From contig NZ_PXZL01000020.1 of NCBI RefSeq assembly GCF_003013405.1, positions 1 to 64,000 of the forward strand: 64,000 nucleotides of DNA. The letters are read 5' to 3'. Within the stretch, counting starts at the first letter, position 1, and each line of letters starts with the position of its first letter. Below are positions 7,822 to 16,958 of the stretch, in pieces. The notes under the pieces were generated by a model. That model was given only the letters and a program-made list of their open reading frames with translations. It was not told the origin of the DNA and did no database searches. The DNA is from Brevibacillus formosus (GTDB lineage: Bacteria; Bacillota; Bacilli; Brevibacillales; Brevibacillaceae). The translations under genes were made by a program, and so were the position numbers.

Positions 7822-9691
7822 GCTGGTAACCTCCCACAGCCATGGAATGAAGCCTTTTCCTTGCCTCGAACAAAGGATTGGGAACTTCATGTAAATGGTA
7901 GTTCTCGCTTGTTGCATATAGCTTTTTCTTGGTTAATTTCTCTACCTGCACGCTTGGAACAAACAGATCAAATCGCTTAAATCGCTCCGCCAATTCTGGG
8001 AATCGTTGCTGGTGACCCTCCAATACCTGAACGGCCATCTCCCAGAATTGCTCTTCGGTATATCCGTAATGTTCTTCCAATAGCCGTGCGAGTTGCCCCA
8101 GATTGATCAGAAATAAAGTCTCCAATGTCAAATCTCTGACTGTTGATGTTTCATTCATGTGAAACATCACATCATCGGGCTTTGTTGCGTAATATTCATG
8201 CACTTCCGCGAAGTTCGGGCATTTGTCTGGCTCACTCAAGAACGGTTGGCAAAAAATCAAATCTTCATGAAAATCCTTCAATGCTACCCGAGTAGGGACT
8301 CCATCCCGATGCACCAAGATCATATTCTGCGCGTGGGTTTCCATAGCAATTCCGTGTTTCACGAGTATATGAACGACTGGCAACACACTGCTTTCCAATA
8401 ATCGTGCAAGCCAATTCTCTAGCCCTTGCTCACGAATCCAACGATCAATGAATGGCACCCCATCCACCTCTATAGCCGCTAATACGTTATAAGGAACCGC
8501 ATCTTCTCCCGCTTCGAGATGAGGGAGGAGACTTTCTCTCCACATGCACCCAATTACCCCGAACGTAACCATTTCCACCAGCTCAGAAGCAGGGGGAGGA
8601 TCGTATGCCACTGCCGCAAACTCTTGGAGCATGATCACCTTTTGCACGTCTCGTAAATACGAATCTGCGTCCGTAATCCCCTTGAGCCACCTCGAAACAA
8701 TGGGTGCGCTTGCCAGTGAATGGGGGGTAAGATGACGTGGCGCTGAAGTATTCACTACGTTAATCGAGAGCTTAAGATACGGTTTATGCGGATTACTTTT
8801 GTTAGCAAAGGTGCGGATGGATTGTTGTGGACGATGACCATCAGAGCCTACGCCTAGCACAATGATCTCTTTGCAATGGATATCGTCCAGAAATCCAGGC
8901 ACGATATGATTACGCCACTGCCATGGATGGACAGGAACGAAGGCATATTGATCAGGATCGCATCCATGATTGACGATGATTTGTTGAAAGGCTTCTTTTT
9001 GTTCTCGCCCTATTTCTTCCAAAAGGAGGTCATCGAAATTTCTCCCTTGATCAATGGACACTTGCGAATATTGTTTTTTAATCGCTAACCAAAGAAAATG
9101 AACTTCCTGCTTAAATTCAGGACCATAGGCAAAATGATCTACGTAGGTAAAGCCAACACGTGATTTATAGCTAGGGTGGTAAGGATGACCGTCCATCAGA
9201 TCACCTTCCAGCTCATCGTACGATTTGCCCTGCATCCGAATATCATTTTGTACTCGATAGTATTGAGACAATGTATCCTTTAACAACGTTTGTTCCAGAT
9301 CATTGGCAAATAGCTTCAGTCTATGTTCATCGACCGTATTCATTCGAAAGACTTCCACTAAAAAACGAGTGAGGGATATTGCTTCTGATTCTTGTTGTAC
9401 AGCTCCGCTTTGATCGTAAACAACACGAGAGACAGGGTCCTTCCCTAAACGAACAAGCCCAAAACTAGCACTCCTCCGCCCTCGGCAACGATAGCGAACA
9501 GGCAGATCACCCTCATCAAGCCCGTGTAGGGTGTAAGTCGTCTCTTCACCCTCTTGCAGGGTCTCAGGAATCAAAATTCCTTCATATAACAAAGACTCGA
9601 TGCATTGTCGAAACACCCGTCTTCTCACCTGCACGTACTGTGTCGAGTGAAGTGCCTCTTCAATCGAGAAATCTTGTATTGTTAACTCCAT
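7799..9691 (-). CDS. asbB: NIS siderophore synthetase AsbB (IucA/IucC family)
   Basis: A 630-residue NRPS-independent siderophore synthetase. It joins a second spermidine unit to the citrate-spermidine intermediate in petrobactin assembly. Family motifs include GHPYHPSYKSRVGF, FVPVHPWQWRN, PHKPYLKLSINV, NTSAPRHLTPHSL, MWRESL, KHGIAMETHAQNMILV and VALKDFHEDLIF; these His/Lys/Arg residues bind ATP and citrate. It starts at 9691, 39 bases after asbA. The AsbA/AsbB assignment rests on order in the cluster and on resemblance to B. anthracis AsbB. Confidence 0.93.
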   Translation of the reverse strand: MELTIQDFSIEEALHSTQYVQVRRRVFRQCIESLLYEGILIPETLQEGEETTYTLHGLDEGDLPVRYRCRGRRSASFGLVRLGKDPVSRVVYDQSGAVQQESEAISLTRFLVEVFRMNTVDEHRLKLFANDLEQTLLKDTLSQYYRVQNDIRMQGKSYDELEGDLMDGHPYHPSYKSRVGFTYVDHFAYGPEFKQEVHFLWLAIKKQYSQVSIDQGRNFDDLLLEEIGREQKEAFQQIIVNHGCDPDQYAFVPVHPWQWRNHIVPGFLDDIHCKEIIVLGVGSDGHRPQQSIRTFANKSNPHKPYLKLSINVVNTSAPRHLTPHSLASAPIVSRWLKGITDADSYLRDVQKVIMLQEFAAVAYDPPPASELVEMVTFGVIGCMWRESLLPHLEAGEDAVPYNVLAAIEVDGVPFIDRWIREQGLENWLARLLESSVLPVVHILVKHGIAMETHAQNMILVHRDGVPTRVALKDFHEDLIFCQPFLSEPDKCPNFAEVHEYYATKPDDVMFHMNETSTVRDLTLETLFLINLGQLARLLEEHYGYTEEQFWEMAVQVLEGHQQRFPELAERFKRFDLFVPSVQVEKLTKKKLYATSENYHLHEVPNPLFEARKRLHSMAVGGYQHVNSESK

Positions 9692-9730
9692 ACCTTATCC
9701 TCCAAGTCTCTTCAAGCTAGATGCAGTAAG

Positions 9731-11536
9731 CTATCCAAAAGCATGCAGCCCTGCCTTTTCGGCCTGCTTTACTTTTGCTAAAGGATTATCTATGTAAACA
9801 AAAACAGATGATCTCTCTTCCGGTTGGGTTAATTCATCTAGATCATAGAAGCGCGTGAGCAGATTCGCCTTACACGGAAGCTGTTCGCGCGTAAGCAGAT
9901 TCTCTAAAAACTTCGACGCCTCGCGATTCATTGGTAAAAACTCCGTCAGAACCTCGTGCATCTCTGCCAACAAGATTTGTTCGTCAATTAAACCTTCCGT
10001 TCCAAATCCGTTAATGAGTCCAAACATATGGTTAAAAATCATATAATAGGTGATTCGCTCATCTACAAGATGGTCTTTGTAAATGTTCTTACTCGCCTTG
10101 CCAATCCCAGGCAATTCTGCCTCTAATGCTTCTTGCATCGATTCTGAGAAATAGTAGCCTTGATTATCACGATAAAAGAACTGATCGGGGTATCCGTCGC
10201 TAAGAGTGACCACACTATTTTGTTGATGGGCTTCCAAGCCGATTCCGTACTTTAGATAAAGCCATACCATTGGTTTCAATGAAATGTCTATATACCGCTT
10301 AAACCATTCCAAACTAACGACTTCCAGTGCCTTCCCTTCTTTTTGTGCCAGATGGTGGATGATCGTTGCCAACCTACTCTTGTACCCAGGAAGTGGATCT
10401 TGCACGAGTGCCGCGATTTGCGTGACTTGCTCTGCCTTACTCCCCATAAAGGGATTATCACGCAGGATCACTTCAAATCCCGTTTCTTTCGCGTGATCCA
10501 ACGTGATCGTGATGTAAGCCGGATCAGAGATAAAGCCAAAGCCTGGATATATGCGACTCACTTCACCGATCCCTGTTTCAAAGAGTTGCTTCGCCTCCAA
10601 ACCGATCTCCATCTCACTTAACTTGTTGATCCGTAAAGAATTCGTCACTTTGATTGGGACGGACAACTTGAGCATGTATTTCTTCTCAGGATGATAAACC
10701 GTTCGAAGAGACGATGTCGCCATATACTCCTCACCTGCTGGCCCCAGGTATAGAAGCAACCCTTTCTCGATCAAGGATTGTACGGCTACCTGTTCGAGCA
10801 ACCATTCTGCTTGAAGCGGATGAATCGGGACGATTGAAAATGATGGATCGACATCAGATATCGAAGGAAACTCATCCTTCAGTAATTGCGTAGCGGACTC
10901 TTTTAGCCCAGATTTTTCGTGAACAATCGACGGATGGGCAGCAAACAAGTGGAGTTGAAACTTCCCGCAACACTCGGGTGCATACAACGCTTGCTTGGCC
11001 TCAGGAATTCCCTGCTGGCTCTTCGGGGTTGGATGGAACAAATGACCGAACAAAAGCGCCTGCTCTGCTTCGATGAAACTTTGTTCCACGCCATATAAAA
11101 TCTCTGCGTTATTTTGGCGCGTCCGAACAAATTTCTCAATGCTTTGGCAGCTTTGAATCATACGCAAGACTAATTCATCTGGAACGGCATTTTCCCCATG
11201 CTGAAGCGTTAGTTCTTTAATCAAAAGAACCGCTAATGTCAAATAGTCCGCCTGAACGAAACGAGAACAGTCACCACTTCGGTAGCAAGCTGGATAATGA
11301 AACAGGTGCCTGCCTGTCACCGAATGATATTTGACACCGACATAGAGGGAAATCCCCTGATGCGGGAGTTCGCAATGAAGGTACGTACCTGATGTACTCG
11401 GCTGTATAATTTTCGTTAGCTGCTTCGTAATCTCGTCTTTCCGATTGATCCACTCGCCCCTACCTGTTTCTCGGAGATAACAATTGAGAAAGCTCTGCAT
11501 CGTTGCATGCTCTGCGATATGCTTGACTACGAACAT
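9731..11536 (-). CDS. asbA: NIS siderophore synthetase AsbA (IucA/IucC family)
   Basis: A 601-residue NRPS-independent synthetase that condenses citrate with spermidine, the first committed step of petrobactin assembly. The N-terminus (KHIAEHATMQSFLNCYLRET) closely resembles B. anthracis AsbA. Family motifs are HPTPKSQQGI, SIVPIHPLQAEWLL, MATSSLRTVYHPEKKYMLKL, SLRINKL, RDNPF, KYGIGLEAHQQNSVV and FYRDNQGYYF. It is the first gene of the six-gene asb operon and follows a promoter overlapped by a Fur box. No siderophore exporter or receptor gene adjoins the operon. Confidence 0.94.
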   Translation of the reverse strand: MFVVKHIAEHATMQSFLNCYLRETGRGEWINRKDEITKQLTKIIQPSTSGTYLHCELPHQGISLYVGVKYHSVTGRHLFHYPACYRSGDCSRFVQADYLTLAVLLIKELTLQHGENAVPDELVLRMIQSCQSIEKFVRTRQNNAEILYGVEQSFIEAEQALLFGHLFHPTPKSQQGIPEAKQALYAPECCGKFQLHLFAAHPSIVHEKSGLKESATQLLKDEFPSISDVDPSFSIVPIHPLQAEWLLEQVAVQSLIEKGLLLYLGPAGEEYMATSSLRTVYHPEKKYMLKLSVPIKVTNSLRINKLSEMEIGLEAKQLFETGIGEVSRIYPGFGFISDPAYITITLDHAKETGFEVILRDNPFMGSKAEQVTQIAALVQDPLPGYKSRLATIIHHLAQKEGKALEVVSLEWFKRYIDISLKPMVWLYLKYGIGLEAHQQNSVVTLSDGYPDQFFYRDNQGYYFSESMQEALEAELPGIGKASKNIYKDHLVDERITYYMIFNHMFGLINGFGTEGLIDEQILLAEMHEVLTEFLPMNREASKFLENLLTREQLPCKANLLTRFYDLDELTQPEERSSVFVYIDNPLAKVKQAEKAGLHAFG

Positions 11537-11613
11537 GTTACCTCTCCTCTTGCTTGATCCAATTTTTTATCCAAGCATTGTGACTTACATAATTGGTAAA
11601 ACGTCCCATAAAT

Positions 11614-11642
11614 AATGTAAACGATTATCATTCTCATTTCAA
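11614..11642 (-). promoter_or_regulatory. Fur-controlled promoter of asbABCDEF
   Basis: On the minus strand TTGAAA (11642-11637) and TACATT (11619-11614) are 17 bases apart. The spacer is occupied by TGAGAATGATAATCGTTTA (11636-11618), a good match to the Fur box GATAATGATAATCATTATC. Fur with iron would therefore block the promoter, giving iron-starvation induction of petrobactin synthesis. Confidence 0.88.
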
Positions 11643-11710
11643 GTCATAATATTCTTCTTATACAGTTAGGAGACATGCGCTGATCAAAGTGAGTTCCTCC
11701 ATCCTACATA

Positions 11711-11750
11711 AAAAAGAAAAAAGATGCCGATTCATCAGCATCTTTTTCTC
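11711..11750 (-). terminator. Rho-independent terminator after ddl
   Basis: Stem AAAAAGATGC (11718-11727) and GCATCTTTTT (11738-11747), with T-rich sequence following on the minus strand. It separates ddl from the asb promoter. T residues on both sides would let it act on either strand. Confidence 0.85.
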
Positions 11751-11754
11751 ATGA

Positions 11755-12882
11755 TTATTCCAACTCTTCCGCATCTACGACGTTGCGACCTTTATCCGCA
11801 TGTCGCTCGATTGCGAGTTGTACCAGACGATCGATCAGCTCGCTGTAGCTCACACCCGCTGCTTGGAAGAGCATTGGATACATGCTAAACGGCGTAAAGC
11901 CTGGCATCGTATTCACTTCGTTGATATAGAGCTTGTCGTTTTTCTCATCCCAGAAAAAGTCTACACGTGAAAGGCCAGAGCCATCGAGTGCTTGGAATGC
12001 TTGCTTGGCTATTTCCGCGATTTGTTCGGATACATGCCCGGGAACGATGGCAGGAATGGAGAGTTCTGTTCCCGCCCCCTTGTACTTGGCTTCGTAATCG
12101 TAAAATTCTTTCGCGGCAATGACTTCCCCAACGACGGATGTCATCAGCTCTTCATTCCCCAAAACGCCAATCTCCAATTCACGTGCTTGAACGAACTCTT
12201 CCACAATCAATCTGCGGTCAAACTTGGCAGCTACCTCTAATGCGTGCTTGAGCTCCTCACGATTTTTCGCTTTGTTAATCCCTACACTGGAGCCCATATT
12301 GGCCGGTTTGACGAAACACGGATAGCCGAGGTCACGCTCGATCCGATCCATGACATCGTCCTGGCCTTTTTCCCATTGCGAGCGCAGCAAGCCTACATAT
12401 TTCACTTGCGGAAGTCCAGCCTGTGCAAAGACGGTCTTCATCATCCATTTATCCATTCCGACAGCGGAAGCCATTACTCCGGTTCCCACGTACGGGATAT
12501 TCGCCAATTCCAACAGTCCCTGGATCGTCCCATCTTCGCCAAATGGTCCGTGAACCACAGGGAAAACAACATCCATTTGCTCATTCATGGCAAACAGCGA
12601 GCCTGACTTGCTTGTTACTGCCAGCTCTTGCCCTGTCTCTGTTGCCTCGGTAATAGCTGGCGTTTTTGCCGATAAGCGCAACGCTTCGATCTTATCCGGC
12701 AGTTGACCTGTCAGTCTTTCTCCAGTCACCCAAGATCCATCCAATTGAACATACACAGGTGTTACCTCATATTTATTTGCATCTACAGCCTGCATAATGG
12801 ACATGGCCGTACGCAATGAAACTTCATGCTCTGAGGATTTTCCTCCATAAATAATGCCCAGTCGAATCTTTTGATTTCCCAT
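11755..12882 (-). CDS. ddl: D-alanine--D-alanine ligase
   Basis: Makes the D-Ala-D-Ala dipeptide used by MurF. The 375-residue ATP-grasp enzyme shows the N-terminal LGIIYGGKSSEHEVSLRTA, HGPFGEDGTIQGLLE, CFVKPANMGSSVGI, and the C-terminal metal site FFWDE...YINEVNTMPGFTPFSMYP. Phe/Tyr pattern around EFYDYEAKY fits a normal D-Ala ligase rather than a D-Ala-D-Lac type, though this is a soft call. Of two close ATGs, 12882 is preferred because GGAG is ten bases away; the one at 12891 touches the site. The longer frame to 13038 lacks support. Confidence 0.93.
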   Translation of the reverse strand: MGNQKIRLGIIYGGKSSEHEVSLRTAMSIMQAVDANKYEVTPVYVQLDGSWVTGERLTGQLPDKIEALRLSAKTPAITEATETGQELAVTSKSGSLFAMNEQMDVVFPVVHGPFGEDGTIQGLLELANIPYVGTGVMASAVGMDKWMMKTVFAQAGLPQVKYVGLLRSQWEKGQDDVMDRIERDLGYPCFVKPANMGSSVGINKAKNREELKHALEVAAKFDRRLIVEEFVQARELEIGVLGNEELMTSVVGEVIAAKEFYDYEAKYKGAGTELSIPAIVPGHVSEQIAEIAKQAFQALDGSGLSRVDFFWDEKNDKLYINEVNTMPGFTPFSMYPMLFQAAGVSYSELIDRLVQLAIERHADKGRNVVDAEELE

Positions 12883-13114
12883 CTGTGTCATGCTCCTTTC
12901 CCCTCCGTACGAAAACGGAGAGTCTACCCAGTTTCTACTCTCTCCTATGCTATGCAAAAGCCCAACATCTGCTCTATTTACCGGGCCGAGCCCGTCATTT
13001 AGCATACACAAACCAAACGCCAAAAACAAGAGAAGCAAGTATCACCTGCTCACGTTTTTTCTCATACCATATAAATAAAATTCCTGTCATGGAGCTATTT
13101 TTGGAGGGATTTCC

Positions 13115-13606
13115 ATGAGAGATTATTTACTGTACTGCACGTACTGCTCTTCTTACACATTATTGCACAGCTACGATAAGGACAGCGGTTCTTTCTTGGG
13201 GGAATATTCCCTGCTGCATAACAACTACACCCGTGACCCAATCGTCTTAAACAAATTTCTCCTCGCCCATCTCGGTCACACCATCCGTACCATTCCCTCT
13301 AAAACGGATGATTACCGCCATATCATCTGCAATGCCTCACATTTTTTGGAGGATGATATTGATAAGTACGTGGAGGAAAGTCAGCAGCGGGCTAAGTTCA
13401 AGGAGCGTGATCGGAAAAGCGAACGGGAAATTGGTCAGGTACAGCTATATCTGATCGAGCATCTCTTGACCCACGAGCTTCAGAACTTAAGCCAGGCCCG
13501 TGCTTCTACCCCCGCCGAAGGACAAGTCTTTTTAGGCAAGGAACTGGGGTTCAAGCAGGCTCTCGAGCTCGTCAGGCGTGTAAAAAATGACAGGCAATTG
13601 TCATGA
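13115..13606 (+). CDS. Hypothetical protein with N-terminal CxxC
   Basis: I do not recognise this 163-residue protein. ATG at 13115 has GGAGG eight bases upstream, which supports translation. It begins MRDYLLYCTYCSSYTLLHSY, with a CxxC pair (Cys8, Cys11), continues with a segment rich in charged residues, and has a likely long helix or coiled coil (about 85-120, EESQQRAKFKERDRKSEREIG). It ends in a region resembling a helix-turn-helix-like or helical tail. There is no signal peptide or membrane span. It is divergent from ddl, followed after 100 bases by the DUF4177 gene on the same strand. Confidence 0.65.
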   Translation: MRDYLLYCTYCSSYTLLHSYDKDSGSFLGEYSLLHNNYTRDPIVLNKFLLAHLGHTIRTIPSKTDDYRHIICNASHFLEDDIDKYVEESQQRAKFKERDRKSEREIGQVQLYLIEHLLTHELQNLSQARASTPAEGQVFLGKELGFKQALELVRRVKNDRQLS

Positions 13607-13706
13607 GCACTTATTTCTTTATTCGAAATGATTCACATTCTTTGTGCAACTCTTTCCGCTCGTCGCGCGTATAAAAAGAGAGACGATACAAGCGGGGGGA
13701 AAGAAC

Positions 13707-13895
13707 ATGTTTGAATACAAATTCGTCCGAGTTGAGCTGTCCTCTTTTCGACGCCAACCAAAAGAAGATTATCAGACCGTTGTCCACGAGCACGCCAAGG
13801 AAGGCTGGCGTTTGGTGCAAATCTTTGCTCCAAGCATCGGGGGCGATGGTATGGCCAAATACTTCGAATTGATTTTTGAAAAACCAAAGTCTTAA
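13707..13895 (+). CDS. DUF4177 domain protein
   Basis: A 62-residue protein of the DUF4177 family: [10 protein letters not shown], then [16 protein letters not shown] and YFELIFEKP, which suggests a small beta-rich fold with one helix. The ATG at 13707 is preferred to the upstream one at 13644 because GGGGGGA lies six to eight bases before it and the family starts with this segment. It may be cotranscribed with the gene at 13115. The family has no established function. Confidence 0.82.
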   Translation: MFEYKFVRVELSSFRRQPKEDYQTVVHEHAKEGWRLVQIFAPSIGGDGMAKYFELIFEKPKS

Positions 13896-13912
13896 ATCAA
13901 TCTGAAACCGAA

Positions 13913-13954
13913 AAGAAAAACAGCGCCGTTCTTAAGCGGACGCTGTTTTTCTTT
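13913..13954 (+). terminator. Bidirectional terminator between DUF4177 gene and rRNA methyltransferase
   Basis: Stem AAAAACAGCGcCG and CGgaCGCTGTTTTT around the loop TTCTTAAG (13916-13950). A run of T follows on the plus strand and a run of A precedes it, so it can serve both convergent genes. Confidence 0.8.
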
Positions 13955-13958
13955 TCCT

Positions 13959-15254
13959 CTATCGACGGTCTCTTACTTCAAAGATGGCAAATTTCAAGTA
14001 ATGGGCCTCATCAGCCCCACTGATTTGCGGGTGATCCTTGCCCGCTCCTCGCCATTCAATCAGGCGCAGTATCTTTTTCGCATCAACCGCTGCCTCTTGA
14101 ATCGTTTGCAGGAACAGCTCAGGTGACATATGGTACGAGCAAGACGCGGTAACGAGAAATCCGCCCGGACGAACGAGCTTCATCCCATTTAAGTTAATGT
14201 CTTTGTAACCGCGGCAAGCGCCTTTCACTGCTCCACGCGATTTCGCAAAAGCTGGCGGGTCAAGAATAACCACATCCCAGCTCTTGCCTGCCTCTACATT
14301 TTCACGCAAGTAATCAAACGCATTGGCCACCACAAAATCAACGCGATGCAAAAAGCCATTAAGTGTAATGTTTCGCTTCGCTGTTTCGATAGCGTGATCG
14401 GAAATATCGAGAGCTGTCACTTTTTTCGCACCGTGCTTGCAAGCATTCAGGGTAAAGGAACCGGTATGTGTAAAGCATTCCAATACTTCAGCGCCATCCC
14501 AAAACGGATTTTTGACCACTTTACCGCGCTTGTCTACAGGCACCTGCTTTGTCTCGCCGTCTACTTCCATGCTCGTCAGGGAAATGCCGTGCTTTTCGCC
14601 CCAGCCTTTCATCAATGGCGCAATGGAAGCCCGATTTTCCCGCTGATCATAGAAAAAGCCGGTCTTTTGCCCCTCTACGATATCGACATAGTATTTCAAT
14701 CCATTTTCTTCGATCAATACCTCACGCGGACACTCTCCGTACAGGACTTCTTTGCCCTGTGTCAGCCCTTCCAGTTCACGTACAGGTACATCATTGCGCA
14801 AATAAATACCGGTCGGTGCAAATACCTCTACAAGTGCATCCCGAATCCAATCGATGCGCTTTTCCATCCCCAATGAGAGGACTTGGACCACCAATGTATC
14901 TTCGTAGCGATCGACGATCAGTCCTGGCAAAAAGTCTGCTTCCCCGTAAATAACACGGCAAGCACGCGGGTTGTCCACAAATCTTGTCCGGAATTCTGCC
15001 GCCTGCCTGATTTTGCGCAAGAAAAAGTCGTAGTCGATCTCTTCCTTTTGGTCGTAGCTCAAAATGCGCACGATCATTTGTGAAGCTGGGTTGATGTACC
15101 CCTTTGCCAAAAAATGTCCTTTGTGATTGGTGACCTCGACGATCTCACCTGGTTCTACATCCCCTTGAATTTCTAATACCTCTGATTGAAAAATCCACGG
15201 ATGTCCTACTTCTAGCCGCTTTTTCCGATGTTGATTCAATAGCACACGTGCCAT
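13959..15254 (-). CDS. Class I SAM-dependent rRNA cytosine methyltransferase (RlmI family)
   Basis: A 431-residue protein with an N-terminal PUA domain (LEVGHPWIFQSEV...GEIVEV...FLAKGYINP), an EEHEA-like linker, and a Rossmann methyltransferase domain (VLECFTHTGSFTLNACKHGAKKVTALDIS). The catalytic-type motif is VVILDPPAFAKSR. This layout matches RlmI/YwbD enzymes that make m5C in 23S rRNA. Residues about 215-254 form an extra segment between FFYDQRENRASIAPL and AEVLECF. Relatives as I know them are about 35 residues shorter there. ATG at 15254 follows GAGGAGG. The exact target base is not certain. Confidence 0.88.
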   Translation of the reverse strand: MARVLLNQHRKKRLEVGHPWIFQSEVLEIQGDVEPGEIVEVTNHKGHFLAKGYINPASQMIVRILSYDQKEEIDYDFFLRKIRQAAEFRTRFVDNPRACRVIYGEADFLPGLIVDRYEDTLVVQVLSLGMEKRIDWIRDALVEVFAPTGIYLRNDVPVRELEGLTQGKEVLYGECPREVLIEENGLKYYVDIVEGQKTGFFYDQRENRASIAPLMKGWGEKHGISLTSMEVDGETKQVPVDKRGKVVKNPFWDGAEVLECFTHTGSFTLNACKHGAKKVTALDISDHAIETAKRNITLNGFLHRVDFVVANAFDYLRENVEAGKSWDVVILDPPAFAKSRGAVKGACRGYKDINLNGMKLVRPGGFLVTASCSYHMSPELFLQTIQEAAVDAKKILRLIEWRGAGKDHPQISGADEAHYLKFAIFEVRDRR

Positions 15255-15343
15255 GCAGCTATTCCTCCTCTTGTCATGCTTGCCCTTGTACAGGCATAGC
15301 GTTATAGTAACTTGCTAAAAATGGACAGGGAGGAACGTATCTT

Positions 15344-16327
15344 GTGATAGTCTCCATCCTCGCCCCTTTTACCTTTGGGCTCACGTTTTTTCTTTTCGGT
15401 ATGTACGCCATGCGCTCCGGCTTTCAAAACCTCGCCGGCAAAAAAATGGAAGAATGGATGGGGCGCTTTACTCGTACCCCACTCCATAGCTTCTGGATTG
15501 GTCTCTTCGCTACTTTTGTCTTGCAAAGCTCTAGTGCGGTAACCGTCCTGACGATTGGGCTGACGAACGCAGGCATCATCCAGTTCACACAAACCGTCGG
15601 CATCATTTTGGGAACCAATCTGGGCACGACAGTGACAACGGAGCTGGTTGCACTCAAGCTCGAGTCCTTTGCTATCCCTATGCTCCTCATCGGAGTGGCT
15701 CTATGGCTAATGCCGCGCCGAAACATTCGTTGCATCGGTCTCGTTGTCGCCGGCTTCGGACTGATCTTCCTCGGAATCGATACATTGAAAGTCATGGCGA
15801 AGCCTTTGGAGCAGTCTGAAACGTTTCGTTCGCTTTTTCTGGAGAGCAGCCATTCCATCTGGATCGGATTGATTACCGGGATCATTTTCACCGCTCTCAT
15901 CCATAGCGGTTCTGCTACGACCGTGATCACAATGGGCCTGCTCAGTCATCAAATTCTTTCGATGGAAACGGCACTCGCTATCGTTTTGGGCGCGAATGTC
16001 GGAACTTGCTTTACCGCTGTCATCGCTGCTATTGGTACAAATACAGCATCCAAGCAGGTCGCATGGTGCCATACGCTCTTCAACGTCGCAGGCGCGATAG
16101 TTTTTTTACCGTTTCTTTCCCAGCTTGCCCTCGTCAGTGCATTTTTAACGGATAGTCCTTCTATGCAGATCGCCCATTCACAGACGATCTTCAATCTCGT
16201 CTGCTCGTTGGTCGCGCTGCCATTTGTCCCGCAAATAGCCCGGTTTATTCAATGGCTGATCCCTGATAAGCGTCGTCCTACTGACCTTACCTTTAGAAAG
16301 AAAATGGTATCAAGTAGATGGAAGTAA
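15344..16327 (+). CDS. Na/Pi cotransporter family membrane protein
   Basis: A 327-residue integral membrane protein with two inverted Na/Pi cotransporter repeats. Each has the QSS-type motif: VLQSSSAVTVLTIGLTNAGI near residue 60, and ALIHSGSATTVITMGLL near residue 187. Multiple hydrophobic helices span the length, and the protein lacks the C-terminal PhoU-like domain of longer relatives. The start is a GTG at 15344 with GGGAGG ten bases upstream. In B. subtilis the similar yqeW lies near mtaB, so this is probably backbone. Its last 35 bases overlap the end of the convergent lrgB gene. Phosphate uptake is a family-based inference. Confidence 0.85.
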   Translation: MIVSILAPFTFGLTFFLFGMYAMRSGFQNLAGKKMEEWMGRFTRTPLHSFWIGLFATFVLQSSSAVTVLTIGLTNAGIIQFTQTVGIILGTNLGTTVTTELVALKLESFAIPMLLIGVALWLMPRRNIRCIGLVVAGFGLIFLGIDTLKVMAKPLEQSETFRSLFLESSHSIWIGLITGIIFTALIHSGSATTVITMGLLSHQILSMETALAIVLGANVGTCFTAVIAAIGTNTASKQVAWCHTLFNVAGAIVFLPFLSQLALVSAFLTDSPSMQIAHSQTIFNLVCSLVALPFVPQIARFIQWLIPDKRRPTDLTFRKKMVSSRWK

Positions 16328-16958
16328 TGACGCCCGCCACGATCATAGCGACACTGGACGCTGCCGTTTGAACAGGAGAAACGCGATTCAAGCTAGCCGT
16401 ACCAATAGCGTGTGCACTCGTACCGATAGCGATCCCGATTGCCCAATCATCGGTGATTTTCCCCCATTTGAGAACAGGACGGGCAATCATGACACCGACC
16501 ATCCCCGTCAATGCGGTAAAAAAGGCTGCAAGCGCAGGTTCCCCACCGATGGAACGACTCAGCTCCAACGCAATCGGGGTGGTCACGGATTTACTGAGCA
16601 TGCTTTTGTATACGAGCTCATCTGAACCAAGACACCAATGAACCGCCATAACGACGATGATTGCAACTGCACAGCCTGCACATACACCAAGCAAAACACC
16701 GCGCCAAATATGAGCAAACTCCTTGATCTGTTTCGCCAGCGGAATAGCGAGTGCCACCGTTGCAGGGCCGAGCCAAAAGGAAATCCACGATCCTCCGGCA
16801 GCGAACGCCTCCCAATCACCGCTAAACGCCCACCACATAGTCCAGACCAAGATCACCGCCACCAAAAGAGGCTGCAACCGTTGGAATCGAGCATTGATCA
16901 TGGTTGCGCCTTTGTACCCTGCTATCGATACCAAAATGGCGAGGAATTGACTAAGCAT
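16293..16958 (-). CDS. LrgB-family membrane protein (antiholin-like / CidB)
   Basis: A 221-residue protein with about seven membrane segments and the LrgB/CidB signatures LGPATVALAIPLAKQ, KSVTTPIALELSRSIGGEPALAA and GTSAHAIGTA. It acts with the LrgA/CidA protein, in Staphylococcus and Bacillus, in control of cell lysis or in pyruvate transport. The start at 16958 lies within the end of the upstream lrgA-like gene (8-base overlap), so the two are translationally coupled. Its 3' end overlaps the Na/Pi transporter gene by 35 bases in convergent orientation, with no separating terminator. Confidence 0.9.
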   Translation of the reverse strand: MLSQFLAILVSIAGYKGATMINARFQRLQPLLVAVILVWTMWWAFSGDWEAFAAGGSWISFWLGPATVALAIPLAKQIKEFAHIWRGVLLGVCAGCAVAIIVVMAVHWCLGSDELVYKSMLSKSVTTPIALELSRSIGGEPALAAFFTALTGMVGVMIARPVLKWGKITDDWAIGIAIGTSAHAIGTASLNRVSPVQTAASSVAMIVAGVITSIYLIPFSF

